From contig OX485804.1 in the NCBI GenBank assembly GCA_950295325.1, positions 494,001 through 558,000 of the forward strand: DNA of 64,000 bases, given 5' to 3'. Made by a program: the position numbers and the translations under genes. Origin of the DNA: Polytrichum commune. Its lineage: Eukaryota > Streptophyta > Polytrichopsida > Polytrichales > Polytrichaceae. Below the pieces are notes generated by a model. The model was given only the letters and a program-made list of their open reading frames with translations. It had not been told where the DNA came from and made no database searches. Below are positions 45,641 to 56,600 of this stretch, in pieces (the stretch's first letter is position 1; every line of letters starts with the position of its first letter).

Positions 45641-46554
45641 ATATTCCCCACATTCAGACCGAATGTGGAAATATAGAGAATATTCCTTAGAATACAGTCA
45701 GTCCTTGCAGAACACTATTATTGATCTGAATAATGTTATGAAGAACTTTCTAAACTCAGAGACTAATTAAATTTTCTTTCAGATTGATCACTAAAAAAAT
45801 AAAAATGTAAACTTATTTTAAATAGTATTGATGAGAGTGTTCAATATGATTGACTCAAATCATGTCTGTGCCAACAGAGTGATGGAAAGTTGAAAGCATT
45901 AGAATAGGATCTTGAAGTAGACAAACTATCGAAATCTTTCTTTAGGTGTAAGCAAAAAAATCATCGATTGGGAACATCTAGTCCGTTTATGAATTTTTAT
46001 GATCATGAAGTTTTTTTTGTAAGTGATAGACAATTTTAGAAGTTACTCTAATTATCATTACCATGAAACTTGTTGTGATTATAAAGTTAGAAATAATTTA
46101 TCCCAATGTAAAAAAGGAATCAAATGGGAGTAAAAATCTATCTAAAATTTGACATAACTTCATCAAAGCAGTATAACATTCAAATTGGTTATTGCTATAA
46201 TTCTCATCATTTTGACAGTTAGTAAAACCTTAGTGTTCACAATTCTAGCCATTCTACTCCCAAAGTCAAGGAGGTGGGCCCACAAAGCACAAAGGGGATC
46301 AGTTCTAGGCATGAAGGGGGTCGGTACCCGGGATGCAAGGTGACGGTTTTGCAACTGAACCGGGTGGGATCATGGAAGTGGCTTTGTGCAGGGTTCCTAG
46401 TTGGGCTTTGATCTAGCTTGGGTCTAGTATCCAACTATGTTGTGTTGGTTCTAGGCAACGAAAGTGGGGGTCCTCATCATATGATGGCTCTTGATTCTTG
46501 AAGTAACAGATCTTCGCGTGTTTCCAACATTTTTCCCTCCATTAAACAAGTACC

Positions 46555-47446
46555 GTTCTTGAAGATCAACAAACACTTCAGGGGAAACTCAAGGAATTGG
46601 ACAGAAGCGTAGGCTCTTCAGGGAAACAGTTTCCTTGCAAGATGGTACTTGCTGTGCGAGCTAAAATGCATATTCAAGAGTTGCACAAGTGAAGGCCTGG
46701 GCATGTGTGGTGCTATAGTGTTGGCTAGAAGTTGGCGAATGAAGCAGGTCAGCTGCATTGGAATTTAAAATCTTTCATCAGCTATGAATCAGGTGGAACC
46801 AGTTTTATGAGAAAGAAAATGGCAAGGGCACCCCCTGTGCAGTTAAATAGAAAGAAATGCACATATTACCTTGACGACAATGACACTTTCCCTGTGTATA
46901 AGAACCACTTCTGGCACCCGGACTCTGTTGTAATATTCTTTTGTTGTCACAAGGACTTAAAGAAGCAGCAGCAGTCTTTCATTGCGATGGAGGTTGGCGA
47001 TCATGGAGATGAGCTTGCATTGATCAATCATGAAAAGGAGATCTGTAGATTTTCCTGAGATACCAGGGGCCCTCTTTCTGCAACGTAGAGCTTGACATGG
47101 ACTGGGGTTACATATGCATGACCTAGGGATTGTACGTACATTGCAACCTGGAGATGCTGAATGTGGTATCTGGTAACCAACGAAACTCTCTGTCCCATAA
47201 CTCTCAGGCGAATTTGATTGATTTCTGGTTTGTCAGAAGTTTGATCAGCTCTTTTGGGCATTTTTCTGTTCCTCAATCCACTTGATGAATGACTTGCTTA
47301 TCCTACGGCAAGTTTTTGGTCCGCTAATCTTTGGGCGAATTTATCCTCTGGAAAATTTGGGCCTTGATTGTGGAGTAACATTCAAACCCCTTAATAGAGG
47401 CCCATAATTACAGCCGATTTGGACGAGGCTTGAGATTTACAAATAT
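46555..47446 (+). pseudogene. Kinase relic 1, unit 2
   Basis: Orthologue of 20653-21539. Here one frame stays open from 46732 to 47058 and reads HPDSVVIFFCCHKDL..FIAMEVGDHGDELALINHEK, clearly aligning with HPNIAKFFFCG..FIAMELMHMSLHELIKE of the single kinase. No catalytic loop or DFG remains. The C-terminal TRLEIYKY island ends at 47446. Confidence 0.78.
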
Positions 47447-47608
47447 GTGAGTCCAGAGCCCGGTGCAATGTTTGCAATTGTTACCATTAGTTTTCTGCTT
47501 GGGAACTGGAATTTGCAGGGGAAAGCTAATAATTTGTGAAGTAGAAAGTTGAATTGTTCAGTACTTGAATATGTAGATTGATATTCTTGGAGGCTCTTGG
47601 CACAAGTA

Positions 47609-47976
47609 CTCCACTAAATATGACATTTAGTGTCACATGGTATTTAATGCCACTATGGCAACATTTTGGATGACACCTCCTATGAATAAGTTCACAAATA
47701 TTGTCATGGATGATGGATGAGTTCATCCATTGGCCAATACCCTACCTTCTCTTCTCACGAACTTGTGATGAAGTACTGTCATGGATGATTATAACTTGGA
47801 TGAAATAAGTGACAGAAATTGCAACAGTATAAATCTATAATCCCCCAAAACATTTACAAGGGATGACAAATAATGTGGGTTTAGCATTTAGTGTTGGTGA
47901 CACTATACGGTGGTTTACAATTAGTATTGAGCAAGACAATTAGAATGGATGACCCTAAATATCATATTTAGCGTAG
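47609..47976 (+). mobile_element. MITE family A, complete copy, unit 2
   Basis: Left end ctccactaaatatgacattt and right end (read on the other strand) ctacgctaaatatgatattt. About 368 bp, non-coding. It is the undeleted counterpart of 21701-21802. Confidence 0.75.
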
Positions 47977-50900
47977 TTCATACACGTTAACAAGAGAGTC
48001 ACTGCAACAGCCCCACCTCGAGTATTTAATGTTTAAGTGGACCAATGAAGAGGGAGAATCAGCTACTAGTTGCAGATGAACCAGTTGAGTTTAAGAAATA
48101 ACTGGGTGAAGTTCAAGACTTCAAGAAATTACCGATCGTTTTAAAGTAATCTACGGAATATACTTAATAAAGAATAACCAAACAAATCACAACATGTAAC
48201 CTGTTTTGACAAGTTGGAAAACGTAGGAATTTGACCGGTTATGCCCAAAAGTCCCCCTGGACACTGAAGTGGACACCTGGTGAGCAAGCCCATCGCTCCC
48301 TTGAATTTCATTGGGTGCTCTATGTGGTCTAGTAAATCAATTGAATAGTTGCAGGCAACTTCATTACCTGGAAATGACTGAGATATGTAGGCAGCGCCAT
48401 GAACAATATGCCTGACTTCCATCCCATGTCTGTAAGGTGGATGGGTCTTCAGTGGCTTGTTTTCTTAATTGGACTTCTATATTTGATTGGTATGTGGTTC
48501 GGTGAGAATCAAAGAGCAAACATCATAGAGACACATTTTTAATGTAGAGTGAACTATGTCTTCAAATATGAGTAAGTGTTCTACATGCAATAATGAACGT
48601 AATTAAGTGGGAGGATCTATGTATCCAATTGAGAAATTTACAAACATGCATTTCCGATAACCATAACTAAATCAGGGGAGGTCCAATTTCCATTTTGGTT
48701 TTTGTAGATGTTCAATCGTAGATTTGCTAATGCAACATGAGTTTTGTTGTGTAAATCTGAGCAGTAGAAGTTGGAGAACATGAAAAGTGAGCCAAATACC
48801 ACCCACATACCTTACCCCCTTTGTACGAGACTTGTCTTTAAGCTAATGTAGCAAGACCTGCTTTTGAAACCTAAAACAAGAGGCCACACAAGTTTAAAAA
48901 AGCTGGTTTCTAAAATGGAGATCATGGGCCAGCCCTAGTCACTAACAGCTCCTCAAAATAGGGCCAATGCCTTTGCCAACCCCGCCTGAGATGGCTACTT
49001 ACCTTGCCCCACAAAAGCATTTTTGAAGGCCGCTTGACCACAAAACCCATATTGAGTGCACCTCACCTTAAAGTTCAATTTATATATCTTCACTTCCTTC
49101 ACAAATCAAGTAATTGGCTGAAATTTCATCTATCAATAAAACATGTGATGGGTTTGGAAGTAAGAATATCATTAACATTCCTAATTAGTAATAATGAGGT
49201 CATAACTTTTGTTTCTTACCATTTGAAATGGCCTTTGTTGTTTCTAATTGAACTTCAACTCTTCCGCTAAATCACTTTTCGTTTGTGAATTGAGTAGTTC
49301 TTTTGAATGTACATGAATAAGTGTGAGAATTTCGACTAATTTGTTTTATAATAATGTAATCAATGCCTTCTCCTTTCACAAGTATTCATACACATTTAAA
49401 GCATCTAAGTGCGATGAAAACCGTAAACCCTAAACTAAATCGTAAACCATAAACCTTTAACCTCCTTAATTAAGAGCCATAAACCTTAAGTATGGCAAAG
49501 TGAAGGTACATTCATACTTGTGTGTAAGTTAGTGCGGGTAAGTTATACCATGTCAATAGAATTATCATGATTAGGCAGTTGCCAGAATTTCATGTTCAAG
49601 CGCAATGACATACTTGATATTATTCCTTCACTGGCTCAATTGCTTATAGATTGAACATCTTAATTTTTTTCTTCAAAATGTGATTTTTCCTACATCTGCT
49701 GCACATATAAATTCAACTTATGAACATATATATAGTTCAATTCCTCAAAAAAATCATTCTTGGAGAAATAGCTTCAGACTCATGAAATGATCCTTCAATC
49801 CTACATAATCTCATATAATTGTTAAATCTTTAAACACATGTACAGATGAAGATTTTAAATTTCATACCACTTGCAGGCTTTCATAAATAGTGTCACTCCT
49901 ATACAATATAGCCTCCCTAATATCAAGCATGTGGCAACCAAAGTGCACTGATATTAAAAAGGTTTGTAGTGTTAATATGGACGCATGATAATTGAATTTA
50001 TTGTAGCGTGTGACATATGGAATAACGCAAATTCAACATTGCAATAATGACAATGATGACAATGTGATGTGTGTGAGGGTGTGGTTTGAATTCTTTGGTG
50101 GACAATTTTAATGTCAAAACCCATGATATATGGGAGGGAAATGTGACAACAATGAGGGAGATGTAAACTGAGTACATCCGTTCCCTAGGGTTTCGGGATT
50201 TAAGAGAGGAAGTAACATCACCAAGGGTGACATTATGGTGGTTAGGGTGTACTTACCCATTGACTTGCCAAAAGGAGGAAAGCTAATAGAAGCCTACAGT
50301 CCCCCGACGAAGATTGTACACATGAACCGAATTTTGTTGACCATTGTTGGACTATTAGAACTATCCATAAAGTCTCTCAAAGGGGGACAAAACCATGGAT
50401 CCGATCCTTCTTTGAGGAATCTTTCTATTAAGTGCTCGTTAGTTCATAGTACACTAGAGCCTATTTTGAAAGTTGGGTGACACTTTTGGGACATCTTTTT
50501 TCCACCCCTCAAACTTTGAGAGAATTTTAGGATCTAAAATAGGGTATGTGCATGGAACCCATTGTTCTAAATTCCGGATCGGCTAATATGCAAGACTAGC
50601 TTGGTTCATTCATCTTAATAGGACAAGCTAGAAAGCTAATTTATAATATCCCAATACCACTCCTTTGTGTACAAAAATTTGAGCATTAAGAAAACTTGGT
50701 TAACTTTGTGTTGATTCTCATAAATTCAAGGTTTGGGACTAAATCCATGATTTCAACTTTCATCTCTACTTTACAAATTAACCTAAGAAGTTGGACAATT
50801 GCCATATGTTTTTGTGAACACTTGCTCCCAGTTATCAACTTTGTGCACTTAGGTTTTCATTTCGTGGGAAATATCATTCTTAAATGCTATGGAATCCGAA

Positions 50901-51097
50901 AACATTTTAATGGTGACAAGTGTGAGACAAATAGGTCGTATACAATGGTGTATCAACTATTCTACCTAATTTGTGAGTATTCATACATCATATCATTTGG
51001 GAAATCCATTGATGACCATTGAAATCCATTTGAGAAGATATGCTAGAAGATATGCTCAAATTCTTTTTTTATCATTGTTTTTTTTATCATATTCTTA
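47977..51097. other. Intergenic, unit 2
   Basis: Collinear with 21803-25453 apart from a missing stretch of about 540 bp at about 49488 (equivalent to 23315-23855). Retains the beginning of the telomere-like tract (49422-49490). No gene supported. Confidence 0.5.
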
Positions 51098-51256
51098 CTA
51101 ACACTAAATTCAAACATATAACTTCCACACATTATCATAGTTGATATTTAGTATTTGAGTTCACATTTAATGTTACTTACTTTCATAAGGTTATTGATAT
51201 TTAGTGTATGCATTTGTATTAAGTATATTCAACACTAAATGTCAAATTTAGTGTAG
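51098..51256. mobile_element. MITE family A-related short element, unit 2
   Basis: Orthologue of 25454-25612 with the same palindromic ends. Confidence 0.5.
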
Positions 51257-51292
51257 TTCTACATCTTTTGCCTACATAATTTTCGAAGCAAC

Positions 51293-51505
51293 GTTCTCAA
51301 AGGTCGACAAACACTTCAAAAAATACTTGACAAACTTGCAGTGAACAACAACCCAACTATTGTAGCCGATACAATGATCAAATGCCTTTCAAATTACTAG
51401 TCATAGACAATATGAAATTCACATGTGCAAGTCGGAGGACTGAATGGGCCTGCTTGGGCATGTCTACTATATTGATGTGGGTGTTGGAAATGTAAGGAAT
51501 TTTCC
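51293..51505 (+). pseudogene. Kinase relic 2 (linker fragment), unit 2
   Basis: Orthologue of 25648-25860, with the same match to the double-kinase linker (aaatacttgacaa, atgaaattcacatg, attgatgtgggtg) and broken frames. Confidence 0.6.
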
Positions 51506-51614
51506 TTTGGCAATTTAGCAGCACCTTGGCAATCAAGGTGTTGGCATTATTGAAAATAGAGCATGTTCATGTGCACATTGAAAGTAAAGCATGTCATGGT
51601 GCAAAGTGCCCACA

Positions 51615-53844
51615 AGTTTGTACTTTGGTGTCGTTCACCAACATCTAATGGTGGGTTTATGTGAGGATCCTAGGTCAAAGAAACTCCAAAATCGAGCAAT
51701 TCTATCGGTTGAGAGTAAAATTTTGCACCCAAAGAGTTTACAATGAGACACAAGTCTAAAGCATGAGAAACCATTGTGGTGCTAATGCAACACCAATAAT
51801 ATCTTGTCAACACGTGTTGGTCTCAACTCAAGAAAATACTCGACCCAATTTGATAAACCAAACTTCAAACTTGAAGGAAGATACAATAAGGGGAGTTCCA
51901 AACTGTAGATTTCTTGGAGCCAAACCCTGCCCTAAGTTTGATTTCACATTGGATCCAATGTCACATGTTGTGGACCATAAGTGAGCAAAATAAAATCATC
52001 TCCAGCCTAGTGGGAATGGTTGTAAGTGTAAATGAGTGTAACCTAGCATAGACCTCAAAATGGCCGGGCATTCATGGCACTCAAGTAAAGTCATCCGGTA
52101 ACAAAAATCAGACGAGTCCATCAAGAAGTTGGGATGGAGCTTATTTGATTGAAAAATCCTCCAAGTTGGTATGTAAGACCATTTTCTTCCTCATAGCTAT
52201 TGTGAACTATTAGCTATATTGTAAATAACAATTAGTTGGCAAGGGGCAATGATGTGGCCTTGGATGCTCTAAGCCTATTTTCTAACCTCCCATGAGTTGT
52301 TTCCAAGGCCATGATGTGGCTTTGAATTCCACATGATTATTTTGATAAATATCGCAAGATATCAATGTGTGCAACATATAATTATGACATGTTGTCATAG
52401 ACATTTTTTGTTTGTTCATAATTCATTTATTTTTCACGGGTGTGATTGCTCAAATTTTGTAATATGTCAAAATAATATAGATCACCTTATGGTAAACTGG
52501 TGAACTCAAAAGATCAATTCAATATTATTATTATTATGATGATGATGTAATGAAATTTATTTGAAAATAATTAATATACATCATGCGATTTTAAAGATAA
52601 TACAATATATGATGAGGATAAAATATTACAATAATTCAAATAGGTTATAGTCAGAAGCTTATGATCTTTTTAGTATACCCCATCCATAACGTTGTCCCAC
52701 AAGTCTAATTCCAAATAACATAGAATCTATTTATACCTCATATTATATTACCTAAAAAACAAAATTGATTTTTATATTATATTTTGTTATATGTTTTATA
52801 TTCTATCTTCATTGTCTCATTTTGGTCATCTTATGAACACTTGCACTAATCTATTATTAGGATAACAAAGATACCACATGTAAATGGTAGGTCACAAAAT
52901 TATAACCTCAATGTTAATGAGGATTTTGTAATGTTTAAGACCTCCAATTTAATCATGTGCTTCATTGATGGTTTCACTTTTGGAATGAAATCCCAATCAA
53001 TTGTTTATTTACTATTTGGGACTGCACATATATATTGGATTTTCGACATTGAAGGTGAAGTGCACTCAATATGGGATTTGTAGTCAAGCAACCTTCAAGA
53101 ATGCAAGGGCAATGTTTTTTTTGAAGTTGGACGGGATGGGCAACAATTTTCGGTTGGGTTCAAAAAATTCTTTTAAAAATAACTAGACTAGTAGTGATAG
53201 GTTGGCAACGCATGATGCACCCACTTGCTTTTATACGAGGCAATTTTTTATTTTTATGTCTACCCCCTTTGTATTATTGCCTTAAGGATTAGATTAGACT
53301 AGGATCATTTAGAACTACTAAAACTTGGTATTTTTGAAACCCTTGAGACAAGAAGCCGATGACGTAAGGTAGTGTCTAAAGTAATTCATCTCATCCGCAA
53401 AGATGAATGAACTCTCACTAATGAAAATACATGAGTGCCATGAATCCCCGGCCCCTCAAAATAGGGTAAGTGACACTATTATGCATGGGACACTAAATAC
53501 CATAAATACCATAGATTGTGTACTACTATTGCAAAAGTAATGAACACTCCCACTTGATTAGGTAGAAGATGGTGAAGTTAACTCTTGAGTGTTCGAGAGG
53601 TGGACCACATTGGACCTCTCCATGCATAAAAACATGCTATATTAAAACTATACACTTTTACTTCTAACCGATTATATAAAAAAAATTCCTTGTCTAATGC
53701 ACTTTTGGAATCAGTTTAATACATACGTTGTAACTTGGGTACCCTTGGATGCAAATACATACGTTATATTTTGATCATCAGTGAACATGTGGGTTTATTT
53801 TGTGCTTAACATAAGGTGGGAGGAAGGCGGGGCGGGCAGGAAGG
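51615..53844. other. Intergenic right end of unit 2
   Basis: Collinear with 25972-28233. Contains an ATT/GAT microsatellite at 52523-52546 where unit 1 has AAT. No gene. Confidence 0.5.
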
Positions 53845-53986
53845 AGCCTCGGCCTGGACGCGACATAGTGCCAACGCCGGCCGGACGACTTCCGACACTC
53901 CCTTCAGAACATGATTTTGATGCATGGCTTCTTGCTTGCGGTGGTAGCGTCATCCTCTCACTGTTTTCTCTCTTGTTGCTGCTTAG

Positions 53987-54088
53987 GTGCAACGTCGGCA
54001 AAGTGACCACGTAATCGATGCAGTTTGCAACTCACAAGGGTTTGGAATTCTAGTCAGCTTCGCTCTACGGCCTCCTGGGAAGAACCGG
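53987..54088 (+). promoter_or_regulatory. Putative non-coding 5' exon of single kinase, unit 3
   Basis: Acceptor AG at 53985-53986, 102 conserved nucleotides, donor gg|gtatgt at 54089. Intact signals as in unit 2. Confidence 0.45.
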
Positions 54089-54677
54089 GTATGTACTCTT
54101 CCTTCTGCACAATAATTCCGATCTAATTTAAGTTGCCCACCAGAGCGTCATAGCAGATTATTGGTTTGATGAGGTTACATTATTGATATGGTGCTCCAGT
54201 TGTTTCTGGAAGGTGGTCCCATAGGATTTAAGAAGACAAGAGGTGGACCCAATCAACGTGCACATTCAACTCCTTATGGTGGTTATGGTATAACTGGATT
54301 CGATATCAAAATTTGATAATGTGTAAGTGGACCATGTAAAGAATCTCCACTATGTTCAAATTGTAGACATGGTTACAGCTTATAGCCACAATTTTCTTCT
54401 TGCAAAGATTGCAGTTTGGTGTTGAATGACGCTCATAGGTGAAGTGAGCTGTAGCCCCAAGTTGAAGTGCATACAAGTCTACATTCTGAGAGTTTCAACG
54501 TGATTGTGTTGTAGAGTGCTGTAGAGGGGACCCCATCTCTCTCTCCCTCCCTTTAAGTTTTCTGGAAAAATAGGTTGTTTGTGAACTACTATGCAAAACC
54601 CTACGGATCGGAGCAAGAAGTGTTTGCCGAGGTCGAATGTCCGTGCATGCCGACTTATTTTAAGGTTTTTGTGGGGA

Positions 54678-54683
54678 TATAAA
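54678..54683 (+). promoter_or_regulatory. TATA-like box of single kinase, unit 3
   Basis: Third conserved instance of ggatataaagttgtg, 285 nt before the ATG. Confidence 0.35.
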
Positions 54684-54962
54684 GTTGTGACCCCACTTGT
54701 TACGGATTCTTGTAGGGAATAGTGAACAGGTAGAAGGGGACGAGCACGCGTATCGCGAAATTAGACGCTTGCCGGATGGAAAGGCAATCCAAGGAATCGG
54801 CGGGCAGAGAGGGAAGGGGTGCCCTTTGGAGCGCTTCTCTTGTCGACAGGATATCTTCAAAATTCGCGGTGTTTATGGAATAGTGGAACTGAAGGCTGGA
54901 GTTTTATCGCTGTCATTGCCTCTACTTTTTATTCAACGAGCAGGTCTCCATTGGGCCCAAAA

Positions 54963-56600
54963 ATGTCAACCTGGGGGAGGTGGTTGTTTCATGCCATTGG
55001 ACTTTGTTCCAGTTCTTCTCTTGAACCAGATTACTTGAAACTCTCTGTTGACTGTGTGCAAGATATCAAGAATGTGTTATGTGCTGGTCATGAATTGCAA
55101 TTAAACGGGAGGCAATGTCAGGATCTTGCTTCGAAACTTGAAATTTTCGTGGAGAAGATGCAAAACCTAGTCTTAAATGTTGAAGCATCAGGTTTGAGAT
55201 CCTTCTATCCAGCTTTGAGGAACATGTACAGAGTCTCGGAGAAAGCGAAGTTGCTTGTCAATGACTGCTCCAAAGAAGATTGGTGTAGAGAATCCATGTT
55301 TCAGATCCAGAATGAAGAAGCATTTGGAGTGATTTTGCGGGAGATAGGGTTATGCGACGAGCAAGCTAAAGCCATAAGAATGCTTGGCCAATTGAAAGAG
55401 CATAATCGAGTCAAAGATCTCGGTCCGTCTTCAACAATTTCACCCGCATCGGAGACAAATGACCTGGTTCTAGAAGATCGACATACATTGAAGGAGAGAC
55501 TTCAAGACATGGCCAAAAGCAGTACCTCATCAGATAAGCATAAAGAGTACCTTGTGAGATTCATGTTGAGAAAACTAGAAGTTTGGTCTGGAGAGCAAAG
55601 TATTGAGAATTTGGACCCATCTGATCCAATAAGTTTGGGTACCATTTCAGAAGTGCAAGATACAGAGGACAATGCATTGTTGGGCAAACAGGAACTGGCG
55701 TCTAAAGTGCAAAGAATTGAGAATGTGGGCATGTCTGATGCAATAGATTTGGGTTCAGATTCAGAATTGCAACATGGATGGGAGAATGCCAATTTAAAAA
55801 TCATTGGAAGCGGAGCACATGGAGTTGTTTTGTCCACCAAATGGCATGGCATCCCCTGCGCCAAGAAGGTATTTGATGTGAAGACCAGTCACATTTTTCA
55901 GAGGGAAGCAGCTGTGCTAAGATGCCTGAACCACCCAAACATTGCCAAGTTCTTCTTTTGTGGCACTGAAAACCAGCAATGTTTCATTGCGATGGAGCTA
56001 ATGCATATGAGTCTGCATGAATTGATCAAGGAACATAAAGGAAGGCCATTTTCGACTAATGTAGCAATAAACATCATTTTGCAAATCGCGAATGCAATGT
56101 ACTATCTACATAAACAGGGGATTGCACATCGTGACCTCAAATCACTTAACGTGGTGATCAACAAAGTGTCAACCACTCCACACCCTGGTGACAAATTTCA
56201 GGTGAAGTTGGTTGATTTTGGGTTGTCAAAGACAAAGGTGGAAGCTTCCAGGTCCAACCCAGTGTCTATAAGAAATTGTGGCACCACAACATATAGAACA
56301 CCAGAGGTATTTTCCAAGGGAGATGATCCTGAAAAGGTGGTTTGGTTCAAGGCGGATGTATATAGTTTTTCTTTGATCTGCTCAGCAATTTTGTCCTTGA
56401 AGGAGCCCTTTGAAGGTGTATACGCCAAGACCTTGATCTGCCAGCTGCGCAATGGTGTGAGGCCACGTCTCCCACAAGATTGCCCCAAAGAGTTGGCTGC
56501 ACTCGTGGAAGAATGTTGGAATGAAGAACCTAAGTTACGACCCAATTTTCTAGCCATTCGCACAAGGCTAGAGAAACTTGTTTTCTCGAGTGAGAATTGA
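54963..56600 (+). CDS. Helical-domain TKL-type protein kinase, unit 3
   Basis: 545 residues, same architecture as the other single kinases. The frame is open upstream to 54819 but contains no ATG before 54963. Lys301, Glu315, HRDLKSLN and DFG are intact; the APE motif reads TPE because residue 446 is Thr (codon 56298-56300). The APE Ala is the least critical position, so activity is probably kept. The glycine loop is GSGAHG followed by VV instead of AV. Other private changes include EHKGRPFSTN (Arg to His, Asp to Asn) and a C-terminal EEPKLRPNF where the others read AEPKSRPTF. The protein mixes residues otherwise private to copy 1 (KVFDVKTSHI, KFFFCG) and to copy 2 (LRKLEVWSGEQ, VLCAGHEL). 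Confidence 0.9.
   Translation: MSTWGRWLFHAIGLCSSSSLEPDYLKLSVDCVQDIKNVLCAGHELQLNGRQCQDLASKLEIFVEKMQNLVLNVEASGLRSFYPALRNMYRVSEKAKLLVNDCSKEDWCRESMFQIQNEEAFGVILREIGLCDEQAKAIRMLGQLKEHNRVKDLGPSSTISPASETNDLVLEDRHTLKERLQDMAKSSTSSDKHKEYLVRFMLRKLEVWSGEQSIENLDPSDPISLGTISEVQDTEDNALLGKQELASKVQRIENVGMSDAIDLGSDSELQHGWENANLKIIGSGAHGVVLSTKWHGIPCAKKVFDVKTSHIFQREAAVLRCLNHPNIAKFFFCGTENQQCFIAMELMHMSLHELIKEHKGRPFSTNVAINIILQIANAMYYLHKQGIAHRDLKSLNVVINKVSTTPHPGDKFQVKLVDFGLSKTKVEASRSNPVSIRNCGTTTYRTPEVFSKGDDPEKVVWFKADVYSFSLICSAILSLKEPFEGVYAKTLICQLRNGVRPRLPQDCPKELAALVEECWNEEPKLRPNFLAIRTRLEKLVFSSEN

Larger units (their letters stand above)
28234..53844 (+). repeat. Tandem array unit 2 (about 25.6 kb)
   Basis: Second copy of the unit, collinear with unit 1 except for a replaced block (35270-38723 in place of 10096-12447), an about 0.9 kb segment retained here but lost in unit 1 (about 32465-33362), loss of about 400 bp near 45640 and loss of about 540 bp at about 49488. 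Confidence 0.9.
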
